DNA of 64,000 nucleotides from Isoperla grammatica (lineage: Eukaryota > Arthropoda > Insecta > Plecoptera > Perlodidae), in contig CAMDTW010000296.1 in NCBI GenBank assembly GCA_945910005.1, positions 1-64,000 on the forward strand, in the 5' to 3' direction. Both the position numbers and the translations under genes were made by a program. Below are positions 11,545 to 22,343 of this stretch, one piece after another (position 1 is the first letter of the stretch; each line of letters begins with the position of its first letter). The notes under the pieces are model-generated. The model worked only from the letters and a program-made list of their open reading frames with translations, was not told the DNA's origin and did not search any database.

Positions 11545-13034
11545 GCTTGGCGCAGTTGACTGAGTTCCCAGGCCTGGTGTAAGCTTGACTGAGTTCCCAG
11601 GCCTGGTGTAAGCTTGACTGAGTTCCCAGGCCTGGTGTAAGCTTGACTGAGTTCCCACGCCTGGTCTGAGCTTGAGTGAGCTCCCACGCATGGTCTGAGC
11701 TTGACTGAGCTCCCACGTAAAGTCTGAGCTTGACTGAGCTCCCACGCATGGTCTGAGCTTGACTCAGCTCCCACGCATGGTCTGAGCTTGACTGAGCTCC
11801 CACGCATGGTCTGAGCTTGACTCAGCTTCCACGCATGGCCTGAGCTTGACTGAGCTCCCACGCCTGGTCTGAGCTTGACTGAGCTCCCACGCATGGTCTG
11901 AGCTTGACTGAGCTCCCACGCATGGTCTGAGCTTGACTGAGCTCCCACGCATGGTCTGAGCTTGTCTGAGCTCCCACGTATGGTCTGAGCTTGACTGAGC
12001 TCCCACGCATGGTCTGAGCTTGACTGAGCTCCCACGCATGGTCTGAGCTTGACTCAGCTCCCACGCATGGCCTGAGCTTGACTGAGCTACCACGTATGGT
12101 CTGAGCTTGCCTGAGCTCCTCCCACGCATGGTCTCAGCTTGACTGAGCTCCTCCCACGCATGGTCTCAGCTTGACTTAGCTCCCACGCATGGTCTGAGCT
12201 TGACTGAGCCCCCACGCCTGGTCTGAGCTTGACTGAGCTCCCACGCATGGTCTGAGCTTGACTGAGCTCCCACGCATGGTCTGAGCTTGACTGAGCTCCC
12301 ACGCATGGTCTGAGCTTGACTGAGTTCCCACGCCTGGTCTGAGCTTGACTGAGCTCCCACGCATGGTCTGAGCTTGACTGAGCTCCCACGCATGGTCTGA
12401 GCTTGACTGAGTTCCCACGCCTGGTCTGAGCTTGACTGAGCTACCACGCATGGTCTGAGCTTGACTGAGTTCCCACGCCTGGTCTGAGCTTGACTGAGTT
12501 CCCACGCATGGTCTGAGCTTGACTGAGTTCCCACGCATGGTCTGAGCTTGACTGAGCTCCCACGCATGGTCTGAGCCTGACTGAGCTCCCACGCATGGTC
12601 TGAGCTTGACTGAGTTCCCACGCATGGTCTGAGCTTGACTGAGCTCCCACGCATGGTCTGAGCCTGACTGAGCTCCCACGCATGGTCTGAGCTTGACTGA
12701 GTTCCCACGCATGGTCTGAGCTTGACCGAGCTCCCACGCATGGTCTGAGCTTGACTGAGCTCCCACGTATAGTCTGAGATTGACCGAGCTCCCACGCATG
12801 GTCTGAGCTTGACTGAGTTCCCACGCATGGTCTGAGCTTGACTGAGCTCCCACGCATTGTCTGAGCTTGACTGAGCTCCCACGCATTGTCTGAGCTTGAC
12901 TGAGCTCCCACGCATGGTCTGAGCTTGCCTGAGCTCCCACGCATGGTCTGAGCTCGACTGAGCTCCCACGCATGGTCTGAGCTTGACGAGCTCCCGGGCA
13001 TGGTCTGAGCTTGACTGACTTCCCACGCACTTGA
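11545..13034. repeat. 29-bp minisatellite array, about 51 units
   Basis: Tandem 29-base unit: GAGCTCCCACGCATGGTCTG followed by AGCTTGACT. The first four units (to about 11650) are a distinct variant with CAGGCCTGGTGTAAGC. Other variants carry GTTCCC or CGCCTGG. Since 29 is not a multiple of three, the minus strand cycles through all three frames and gives 29-residue pseudo-repeats in each. These are repeat artefacts, not genes. The right edge decays at 12985-13034. Confidence 0.97.
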
Positions 13035-14635
13035 GCAACGAGCTAGTGACAACGCAACATTACTGCCCGAGGGAAGATACAAGGAATGGTGTTAGGATCC
13101 TGCGGGTATGACCGCTCAAGATAATCCTGACAAAGATATTGGAAGAAAATCAATCGAAACATTTTCAACGTTTCATATCTTGCACGACTCTATACCGTTA
13201 CCATACAATGGGTTGACTTTTGCATTAGTCCATACTCTGTACGAAGTCCTATCATTAGTGAAATAGTGGCTAGTCACTATAGGTAATTAAGGCTAAAAGC
13301 TCTCTCGAATGAAACAGATGCTAGAGTAGAACGCCCCCATTGTCCTACATCAAAGAAGAGCCTCTTGGACTCATTAATCGAGATTTGATACTCACACCAC
13401 AGCCAACCTGCTTTGTTATACCAGGATTCAATTGCAATGATAATATTGAGAAGGAGAGAAACAATCATTCAATAGAACCTTTGCGAATGTATAGAATATG
13501 GTCGACTTTCTTATAGGGTTTCGAAGTAGCGATGAAATAAATAACAAACTATTTTTATCCTGGAGATAAAAAAACATCACAACATTGGAATCGTTCGGTC
13601 AGCGAGTTCCCGAAACGTATTTATCTGAGCGCCGAAATGTAACCGTGCGCAGGTGTTAGCAATACCAAACTTCACGATAAGCCTCGCGCCATATAAACAA
13701 GCGAGTTCCACGAATCTTAAACTAATGAGTTTCTCCAAATTCATCTGTTTGGTGAAAGTGAACTGAATCATTTCGATGTGTCATTTTTTGTTGTACCAAC
13801 AAATCTAACGTTGTTATGTAGTCTTAGATTCCTACACGTTCAGGTAGCCTGTCAGTGACGGCGGGAGGGGGGGGAGGGGGGGGTGGGGGGGGAGGGGCTG
13901 TGACCATCTGAATTCTGTAACTTGTGGACTCAGTTTAGCTACAACTAATTTATTTTAATTTGCAAATGATGTTTATTTTGTAGTAAACATTGTACATAAA
14001 ACTTAAAATGTACTATATGTACTGGGACCAAAGCAGGTGTAATGTTGTTTGTTGTTTCGGGATACCTATAAAAACATTTTTCGTTACAATTCGGATGTAA
14101 CGATTTCAACATTCATAGACTAATTAGAATTTTTGCCAAAATATAATAGAATTCCCCTCCAACAATGAAATTAAGTTTTCACAATGTATCGAGAAACGCA
14201 TTGTCCTGTTCCAAAACCATAATATGCACAGATAATATGCCTATGCAATATACTACTCTGATCCATGAAGTTGTATCTATTCCTCCACTCTATCCTGTAT
14301 GTGTGAGGTAAATGGTTCTAGCACAGATAAATAATTGTTAAATAAATAAAATAAATAAATTCACATTTAGAGTCTACCCACTCAGTAACTAAACTGATTT
14401 GCAGTGGGGGACTTTAATTTAAAGTGACTAAACCAACCCTGTAGGCTTCGAACACCATCGACGAGTGAGCGATAACCAATCAAAGATCGATATTTCAAAT
14501 ACGAAACATACGAATCAGTGATTGGACAGTGCGAACACCTGCGGACAAATGCCAGAATCAACAAGGCCGATTCAGAACAACTTTGAATTTATTGAGTGCT
14601 TCGTTGCTAGGACGGCTCCAAAGTCACCGTTTACT
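13035..14635. other. Intergenic with a long G tract
   Basis: No gene recognised. 13861-13896 is a G-rich run (G8-AG8-TG8-A type) with G-quadruplex potential on the plus strand. The last 100 bases before the ATT tract carry short open frames without recognisable domains. Confidence 0.6.
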
Positions 14636-14848
<213 letters not shown>

Positions 14849-14849
<1 letters not shown>

Positions 14850-14864
14850 GTAATGCCCCGAAAG
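14849..14864 (-). repeat. 16-base remnant of the 3' LTR terminus
   Basis: TGTAATGCCCCGAAAG is identical to the inner end of the 5' LTR (21498-21513) and in the same orientation, so it is what is left of the outer end of the 3' LTR. It is joined at 14865 to inverted RT sequence. Confidence 0.8.
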
Positions 14865-15097
14865 CTTTACCGTCAATGGGTCATTGGCATTATAAAAGAT
14901 TGGCGATGGGTCTGGGAGGCGCTCCTGCCACATTTCAGAGACTGATGGACTGTGTACTAGCAGGACTCAAAGGGGTAGAGTGCATGGTTTACTTGGATGA
15001 CATTATTTTGTATAGTGTGTCTCTGGATGAACACATTCAGGCTCTGACAAGGGTATTAGAGAGGCTCCGAGAAGCCAACCTGCATATCCAGATCGAG
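14865..15097 (+). pseudogene. Inverted duplicate of the gypsy RT core
   Basis: These 233 bases are the reverse complement of 18497-18729 in the same element, with no difference that I can find by eye. They encode the RT palm with the YLDD motif, but on the opposite strand from the rest of the element. They sit between the LTR remnant and the truncated C-terminal part of pol. The perfect identity means the duplication happened at or after insertion, for example by template switching during reverse transcription. Confidence 0.93.
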
Positions 15098-16090
15098 GTG
15101 GTGTGGTAGGTTGAGCACTGCTTGTCTCCTCTGCAAAAACCTCATCATTTACTTCAAGCCCTGACTTTCCACCGTCATTCTCGTGTAAATTCCCAGGCAC
15201 TTCAGCATTAACAGAATCTCCTAGACCGGTTGTGTCCTCAGGTATTTCCTCATTGACTGAGTCTTCTGACTGGGCATTGCCCGAGTTGGTGTCGTCCGAC
15301 CCCTCCTTATACCCGACCGATTGACTAACGGCTGATTGTTCTTTCCCCAGAGATGCGTGGACCTCCAAGCCGTCTTCTCCTATCGATTCGCTCTCGGTTG
15401 ATTGCTCGCCGTCGGAGGATTCAACCACCTCCGATTCTTCTGATGTTGCCGACGACTCATTATCATCCGAGATGCGAGTAGAGATTGAGGTCTGCGGTAT
15501 CCGCAGGTCAGGTATTGTTACCTGTTTGGAGGGTCCTGCTATTACTGTTTCATCGACACTCAAACTTCCAGGAACCATCGGGACATTTTTCCGGGGTCTA
15601 CCCACAGGCCGTTTAAGTTTCTTATTTTCCTCTGGTTTCCCACTGACATTCGTTAGTCTAGGACGCCCCCTCGGTCTTTTAATTTCTTCCACCGCTTTGT
15701 CAGAAATATCGGTCGCCTGGTGAACTTCCGTTATCTCAGGAAGACCTTCAGCCTGTTTAGGCAAGATTGCCTTTTTACACGGTTTAATCCGATTGGCATG
15801 TATCACCGTTTCCTTGCTTTTACCTAACTTTAGTCTGTAATTCTCATTACTGACCTTCCCTAGGACCTCATATGGCCCGCGCCATCGATACGCCAGCTTT
15901 TTATTAACGCCCTTCTTCGTTGCCGTGTCCTGTAAATATACATACTGTCCGACACTATACGATTGTGGTTTTGCCTTTCGGTCGTAAAATTTCTTTTGCG
16001 ACTCTCGAGATTTCCGGTTATTCTGTCGTACTAGCTCATAAGCGTCATTGAGCCGGTCAGCTAACTGTTGTTGCGCAGCTGACTCATGCC
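15098..16090 (-). pseudogene. pol: gypsy pol C-terminal part (integrase end and acidic tail)
   Basis: Continues the integrase after the hAT insertion. Reading from 16090 on the minus strand it gives LADRLNDAYELV, then KKFYDRKAKPQ, YSVGQYVYL and WRGPYEVL, a GPY/F-like integrase C-terminal module. It is followed by HANRIKPC and an extended, very acidic Ser/Glu-rich tail. Two basic motifs of AT-hook type, RPRGRPR and RPVGRPRKN, lie just before the acidic region (about 15589-15676). The frame ends without its own stop at 15098, where the inverted RT piece is joined, so the true C-terminus and 3' LTR are lost. Confidence 0.85.
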
Positions 16091-16867
16091 CAGAGGCAGG
16101 AGTTTATGGTATTAACGATAAACGCGATTTTCTTAGAAAATGTTTTATATCTACAGATGTGGACGTTTTAGGTACTTGGGGTGCTGGAAATGATATTTTT
16201 TTTCGCGCGAATTTCCGCGATTTTTAAGTATAGCCGCGATTTGAGCGATTCTACCCATTATTCACGAATAACGTTGGAATAAAATAAAATACTGACAAAT
16301 TTGCGATTTACCGTCCAATTTTTACGTTTTTGTGTCAACAGTCGCGTCACGGCCGCACGGCGTCCTCGGCAACGCACTGCAATTTGGAGACATAAATTAA
16401 AGCTGGATTCATGACATTGCGTTGTTCTGCGGGACGGTGCGCGACGGATGTTTTGGGCCAATCAGAAGCGACCTGGGTGCACTTAGGTCGCTCCTGATTG
16501 GCCCAAAACCTCCGTCGCGCACCGTCCCGCAGAACAACGCAATGTCATGAATCCAGCTTAAGGAAACTAGTGTGAGTAGGCCTACAATAAGTGTTCACTG
16601 TTTTACATAGGCATACTCAGTGATTAATTGATTAATTAATGTGTTTATAGTTGTGCTATATGAACCTAATAAATGTAGGTTGATACATATTTGTTTTCTA
16701 ATTTTTAGCCTATGCATTTTCCATGGTCCCAAAGTAGCCAAAAATAGAAAAAAATTAACACCGCTATAAAAACGATTTTTTCCAAAATATTCAACACCAA
16801 TTCACCACCTTTTTAAATCTTAAAAACGAAATCTTCAAAACATTTTCACCATAAACTCCTGTCTCTG
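16091..16867. mobile_element. Non-autonomous hAT element (777 bp) inside gypsy pol
   Basis: Terminal inverted repeats of 20 bases with one mismatch: CAGAGGCAGGAGTTTATGGT at 16091 and its near reverse complement ending at 16867. An exact 8-bp target duplication CTCATGCC flanks it (16083-16090 and 16868-16875). The 8-bp duplication and CAGAG terminus are diagnostic of hAT. There is no transposase. The interior is rich in CGCGA motifs and carries a separate 160-bp foldback (16400-16559). The insertion disrupts the integrase reading frame, which runs into a stop a few residues inside the element. Confidence 0.93.
16400..16559. repeat. Near-perfect foldback of 75-base arms
   Basis: Left arm 16400-16474 and right arm 16485-16559 are reverse complements with about three mismatches, around a 10-base loop. 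The arms include GGATTCATGACATTGCG and GGGACGGTGCGCGACGG and are much more GC-rich than the surrounding hAT element. TTAA occurs at both outer edges (16397-16400 and 16558-16561), so it is probably a second MITE nested in the first. Transcription would yield a long hairpin RNA. Confidence 0.85.
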
Positions 16868-19800
16868 CTCATGCCCAACCAGCTTAGGCTGTAGGTCATC
16901 TCCAATTGGCAATGACATCTCACGCCCATGCAACAAATAGTATGGTGAAAAGCCGGTTACATCGTTAGGCGTACTGCGATATGCCATCATGGCGTATGGA
17001 ACGAATCTGTCCCATGTTCTCTGATCTTTTCCTACGTACTGCGCGATCATATCCGCTATACTCTTGTGTAACCGTTCGACTTTACCATTTCCAGCTGGAT
17101 GATAGGCTGATGTAGTCAGCGTTCTAATCCCCAGCAACCGGCAGGTCTCCCTCATGAGTGCCGACACAAACTGGCGTCCTTGATCCGTCAACAGTTTTCT
17201 AGGCGTACCCCAACGCGTCACAATCTTCTCGACGAACTCACGAGCAACCGTTACCGCCGTTTGGTCCTGGATTGGAATCGCCTCACAGTATCGTGAAAAG
17301 TGGTCAATGAAGGTTAGCAAGTATTTATTACCTGAAGAGCTAGTAGGGAGTGGTCCTACTACGTCCATGGCCACGATTTGAAATGGTGCTGTCGTTTCCT
17401 CATGCGTGCCTAATGGAATCACTTGGCGTTTACCTGCTTTTCGTCTAGCACATGAATCGCATTCCTGAACATACTTTTCCACATCCTTCCTTAACGTCTT
17501 CCAAAAATACCGCTTCCGAATGACCTCTGTCGTACGCTTAATACCCTGATGCATGCTAAACACCGTATCGTGATGACTTGCGATGACCTGCGAAACAAGG
17601 GCGGTTGGAACTACAACACGCCATATATCCCCATTAACATGATAAAGCAGTCCTTCCTGATCGAGTTGGAATTGCTCCTCGAATTCTGGCTTATTGACAT
17701 TCTCCACAACTTTAGAACAGAATTCATCATCTTGCTGTCTGTCCAGAATTAGGTCTCTGCTTATCACTGGAAGATATTCGCCCTTCCTCGTAGTGGTAAT
17801 TGCATTTACTTGTCTTGACAAAGCATCAGCATTAGTATTGCGCTTGCCTGGTTTATAGATTACCTCGAACTCAAACTCCGACAAGCGTACCATCCATCGA
17901 GTGAATCGGGACGACTTAGGCTCTCTACACTTTAACATCCATTTCAAGGGTGCGTGGTCTGTATAAATAGTAAACCGATTCCCTAGCAGGTAGGCTCGGA
18001 AGTACCTACAGGCCCACACTACCGCCAGCATTTCTCTATCTGTGGTACTATAGTTCTTTTCTGCTTTATTCAACTGACGGGATGCATAAGCGATCGGTTT
18101 CTCATCCCCATTTAATGTCTGAGAAAGTACTGCCCCAATCGCTACCCCACTCGCGTCGGTCGTCAGAATAAATGGTTCGGAAAACACCGGGTACCGTAAA
18201 ATGTTCGGACCACACAACTCACGCTTCAAAATCTCGAAAGCATCTTGCTGTTTTTCTGACCAAACAAAAGGCACATCTTGCTTCGTAAGCTCAGTTAAGG
18301 GCAGGGCGATACTCGCAAAATTCGGTACATACCTTCTGTAGTACCCCGCCAGCCCAACAAAAGCTCGTACCTCTTTCACATTGGTTGGCCTCTTATAGTC
18401 CTGTACGACCTTGGTGAGCCGAGGATCTGTTTGGACACCCTCACTCGTCACAATGTGACCTAAGTAGTTCACTTGCGAGTGAGCAAATACACATTTCTCG
18501 ATCTGGATATGCAGGTTGGCTTCTCGGAGCCTCTCTAATACCCTTGTCAGAGCCTGAATGTGTTCATCCAGAGACACACTATACAAAATAATGTCATCCA
18601 AGTAAACCATGCACTCTACCCCTTTGAGTCCTGCTAGTACACAGTCCATCAGTCTCTGAAATGTGGCAGGAGCGCCTCCCAGACCCATCGCCAATCTTTT
18701 ATAATGCCAATGACCCATTGACGGTAAAGAGAAAGCAGTTTTCTCCTTGTCCTTGTCGTCAATCTTACATTGATAATACCCGCTACGTAAATCCAACGTA
18801 GTAAAATATTTGCAGTTGCCCAGATTATCCAAAGTTTCCGTAATATTCGGCAAAGGGTATGCATCCCCTTTGGTTACCTGGTTTAACCCCCGAAAATCTG
18901 TCACAAGTCGATATTTGACCTTACCATCAGGGCCAGGCAACTTTTTGGGTATCATCAAAATGGGTGAATTCCACGGCGAACTAGATGGCTCGATAATTCC
19001 CTTACGGAGCATATCTTTCACATGCTCCTCCGCAACCGCTTTAAGCGCGTGCGGCATCCTATAGGGAGCCTTGTGAACTGGTCTAGCATCACCAGTATCA
19101 ATGGTATAACGCACCATACTGGTACACCCCAACTCATTTTCCGAGTCCACGAACAATTCCCTGTACTTACCCAGTACAGTCCCCATCTTAGCCTTATCCT
19201 CTGGGCTCAAGTGGGCGAGTTTCTGTTCCAGAAGTGCGTCAACGTGCTCTAGTTCGTGCTTTCTTACCTGCATCGAAACATTCCCTTTGTCACCAGGGTG
19301 CACTACGCAAACTTCTTCCGGGGTGTCCTTCGGCGTCAACTCCACCGCTTCTGCCTCACCTAACAAGGTATTCTTTTGCAATTGAATAGCGTCAGAGCCA
19401 ATATTCATGACTTTAAGAGGCACCAAGTTGTCACGCGTGAAAGCCGCTATGCGCGCCACTAACACACCGTGAATCTTCACGTTCTGAGGTTCGATCACAA
19501 CCTCGACAGGCAACCGTGCACCCTTCCGACCGAGTTTACCGTAGACAATGACTTCACTACGCGCAGGCAGCCAAGCTGACTCGAGCGCATACACCTTCCA
19601 ATTGGTAATCGTAGCGTTGACCGACTCACTAGCGCACTCATGCTCTTCTCCCTGCCCTCCACGTCCCCTGCGCGCGGCCATATGCGCATGGGCTTTGGGC
19701 GAGGCCGACTGGCCAGAGATTATAGGTCCCTGACGTCGCCGGTGTGATCCTTGAACGGTCGGGGTCATGACTCCCTCCCTTTCAGTAACGGATCTTATAG

Positions 19801-20152
19801 AACATGATGTGCAGATATGTCCATGATGACAATCTGCTGCGCTTGCGGACTTCCCAGTAAAGGATACTTCGCTACTACCAATCGTAAGTTTCTGCGCTGC
19901 GAAATCAAGCAACACCTGTTTTCGCGCCAGAAAATCAATGCCCAAAATTCCATCGTACGGTAAATCTAACTCGGCTACATGAAACTGGTGACTATAACGG
20001 TCACCTAACAGATCAAACGTAACAAATTGCAGCCCTAACAGCTGTAACCCGGTGCCTGTTACGCCCCTGGCCGTCGTACGATTAGCCCTAAGTGTAGTCT
20101 TACTTACTCCAGGCTGCAGCATAGAAACTGTAGCACCCGTGTCTACTAACAA
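16868..20152 (-). pseudogene. pol: gypsy pol: protease, RT, RNase H, integrase core
   Basis: Polyprotein of a Ty3/gypsy element that makes and integrates the DNA copy. Visible in order: aspartic protease LVDTGA (residues 2-7 of this frame), RT with RLVTDFRGLN, TLDLRSGYYQ and the catalytic YLDD at residues 517-520, RNase H starting at TTDASG with TDHAPLKW, an HHCC zinc module (ending CDSC), and the integrase core with AMDVVGP, LLTDQGRQF and GKVERLHKS supplying the D, D and E. The frame is open for about 1,095 residues. It is broken upstream by a one-base shift near 20185 and downstream by the hAT MITE. The few residues coded past 16868 belong to the MITE. Confidence 0.93.
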
Positions 20153-20245
20153 TTCCCTGTTTTGTCCATCTATGCTTACAGCCTAAAAGGATTCCACGAA
20201 CCCTACCATCCTGAGTTGCTACACTAGGAATCACTATCGACTTGG

Positions 20246-21253
20246 CTAGTTCTCGCTCGACGTCGGGGCATTCGTCGAACTTTTCGCGTTTGGGGAACCC
20301 TTAGCCTTCTTGCGACTCATGTTCTTCTTAGCGAAACACCGCGATGCGCTATGTCCCACTTTCTTGCAATGAGCACAAGTCGGAGGCCCCGAATCCTCCT
20401 CGCTAGGCGCATCACCAGCCGCGCTCTGGCGCTCAGGCTTGTCCGGAGGTCTACGGTTCTTAAAACAGTTACGCTTGATATGCCCTGGCTTGCCACAGCC
20501 ATAGCACGTCAAACTTGCTGCCTGCAAAGCGTAAACTGTTCCCCCGGCTCTTGTATTTTCACGGTCGATCGCGCTGACCGTTACCGCAAGAGTTAGCGCC
20601 TCGGCAAACGTGGCAGGCATGCGATACCTCACCTGGGTACCCACATTACCCTGCAGCCCACTCGTGAATGCCGCCAGTAGTCTCCGCTCAGCCTCCTCGT
20701 TGATGATGGCTTGGGCTACCGGATCCCCTACTTTCCGAATCGTTCCCAAGTTTAATTTTTTACAACGGTCGGCAAAGGCTTCGACAGACTCGCCCTTTGC
20801 CTGGCTGGCGGTTTGTAACTGTGCGTAGTAGAACTGGTCCGGTTGTCGAGACCTAAACCGTTCAATCAAGCCTTGCCGAAATTCCGCGTACGTTACAGTT
20901 GGGGATTGGAGAGGCTGGCTGCTACTCAAGAATGCTGCTGCCGCTCCCTCCAATTTTAAACCGATAATTTTGACCTTATCAGATTCGGTCCAACACCCCA
21001 AATCGGCGGCCTTATCGACCTGAGAGAGAAAGTCTTCGACCGCAACGTCCGAAGCCTCGCCTCTCCAAGGCTTGATCAAGTTCCCCACAGTGAGGTCTTT
21101 CACTATGTGAATCCCTCCCTGGATCCCACCTGTTGAAGTAGATTGTTGACTGGGTTCATACTTAACCCCAGTCTTCTTAAGCTGAACTACCTCTGCTCTA
21201 AGAGCAGTAAGCTCAGCCACAAGCTGATCAAATACCTCCTGTGTCACCGGCAT
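20246..21253 (-). CDS. gag: gypsy gag: capsid and nucleocapsid
   Basis: Intact frame of 335 residues. Residues 5-27 (VFDQLVAELTALRAEVVQLK) look like a short coiled coil. Residues 55-235 are a capsid-like domain, including WRGEASDVAVEDFLSQVD and FADRCKKLNLG. Two CCHC zinc knuckles lie at the C-terminus: C250-C253-H258-C263 and C293-C296-H301-C306, with basic residues around them. The protein would form the particle and bind element RNA. The start Met follows a short leader after the primer binding site. pol overlaps the end of gag in the -1 frame, suggesting expression by frameshifting. I could not identify a standard slippery heptamer. Confidence 0.92.
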   Translation of the reverse strand: MPVTQEVFDQLVAELTALRAEVVQLKKTGVKYEPSQQSTSTGGIQGGIHIVKDLTVGNLIKPWRGEASDVAVEDFLSQVDKAADLGCWTESDKVKIIGLKLEGAAAAFLSSSQPLQSPTVTYAEFRQGLIERFRSRQPDQFYYAQLQTASQAKGESVEAFADRCKKLNLGTIRKVGDPVAQAIINEEAERRLLAAFTSGLQGNVGTQVRYRMPATFAEALTLAVTVSAIDRENTRAGGTVYALQAASLTCYGCGKPGHIKRNCFKNRRPPDKPERQSAAGDAPSEEDSGPPTCAHCKKVGHSASRCFAKKNMSRKKAKGSPNAKSSTNAPTSSEN

Positions 21254-21478
21254 GATGTGGACACTAAGTGGTCACAATTCGACCCAAAACAACTACTTAA
21301 TCAACAGGTCGGATACCAGGCAGTACCAAAAGATTCACCACTGTGGTAACAAGCACACATACAATGACTAAAATGTACACTTACCTAAAGCAAGCACTCT
21401 CAATCTACCTCCCAAACCGATATCACTCAAGAAAAATAGTCTGCACGGGTTCTTTTATTTTTGCAATAAACAAAAATT

Positions 21479-21497
21479 CCGTAACGCTGCCACCAAA
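21479..21497 (-). promoter_or_regulatory. Primer binding site of the gypsy element
   Basis: Directly inside the 5' LTR the minus strand reads TTTGGTGGCAGCGTTACGG. TGGTGGCAGCG would pair with a tRNA that ends CGCTGCCACCA, the usual layout for minus-strand priming. I cannot name the tRNA. Confidence 0.65.
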
Positions 21498-21829
21498 TGT
21501 AATGCCCCGAAAGCCAATGAAGACTCTCGAGAATACCGCCGACAGCCTATTAATCCCAGAGGGAGATCGAGTAGGAGGCAGAGGGAGGTGAGGAGTTAAA
21601 AGAGGCTAACTCATGACTCCAGTTCAATGCTATGTCTTTAATGCTCAGGTTTTACTCACGGACAGACCCAGTGACGTGCTGATCGTCGAACATCCCTGCA
21701 TCAGGCAGCAGGACGCACTTCCTGTAGATCGAGGACACCAGAGAGAGAGAGACAGTTGGCCAAAACCCCGCTATATATATCGGTAGTCAATTTACTACCT
21801 ACCCGTGGACATGACGTAATTGTTATACA
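21498..21829 (-). repeat. 5' LTR of the gypsy element (332 bp)
   Basis: Begins TGTATAACA (at 21829, minus strand) and ends GGCATTACA at 21498, the TG...CA ends of LTRs. The inner end matches the 16-base remnant at 14849. It contains a TATA-like box (21770-21783). The 3' LTR is absent, so the age of the insertion cannot be read from LTR divergence. Confidence 0.82.
21770..21783 (-). promoter_or_regulatory. TATA-like box in the LTR
   Basis: Minus strand CCGATATATATAGC lies about 50 bases inside the LTR start, upstream of a GC-rich stretch. This is a plausible pol II core promoter for the element. Confidence 0.5.
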
Positions 21830-21834
21830 CTTAC

Positions 21835-21880
21835 GACAGTCCCGGGTTCGATTCCGATAGTTATGACTCATGTTTAGCCC
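21835..21880 (+). mobile_element. B-box fragment of a tRNA-derived SINE
   Basis: GGGTTCGATTCC (B-box) just outside the gypsy 5' LTR, with no A-box before it. The retrotransposon may have landed inside a SINE and separated its two halves, but the other half is not found at the far end. Confidence 0.4.
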
Positions 21881-22129
21881 GATCAGCGGTGCTTAATGGT
21901 CAACACTGCTGAGGTTGCACCGTTAGCCAACTGCCGTTCTCTGTACACCGGCTCATACTTAAACAATGTTGCTTCAGCCATGTGCAATCATTATGTCATT
22001 ATGATGAAAATGTCTCAGAACACTATTCTAATCGTTGTCGAAGTAACAATAAAATAGTGTTGAAACAACCTGTTGAGTACTTACGCCCTTTCCTTATGGT
22101 TAACGAAATAATGCTCCCAGCATCCATTA

Positions 22130-22342
<213 letters not shown>

Positions 22343-22343
<1 letters not shown>

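Larger units (their letters stand above)
14849..21829 (-). mobile_element. Defective Ty3/gypsy LTR retrotransposon
   Basis: Order on the minus strand: 5' LTR (21829-21498), primer binding site, gag (21253-20246), pol with protease, RT, RNase H and integrase (about 20240-15098). The pol order PR-RT-RH-IN is that of Ty3/gypsy. Three lesions are visible: a one-base frameshift just before the protease, a 777-bp hAT MITE in the integrase region, and loss of the 3' end, which is replaced by a 233-bp inverted copy of the RT segment plus 16 bases of LTR terminus. The 5-base flanks do not match, so no target duplication can be shown. Confidence 0.93.

Noticed and set aside
9765..13034. CRISPR-like regular repeats
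   Set aside because: The repeats are head-to-tail with no unique spacers, and the window is clearly eukaryotic.
11456..13082. Overlapping minus-strand frames with 29-residue repeats
   Set aside because: A 29-base unit read in three frames gives the same peptide cycle in each. This is a repeat artefact.
15003..15109. Continuation of the gypsy C-terminal frame into the inverted RT piece
   Set aside because: Residues past the junction at 15098 are the antisense of the RT core and not part of the original protein.
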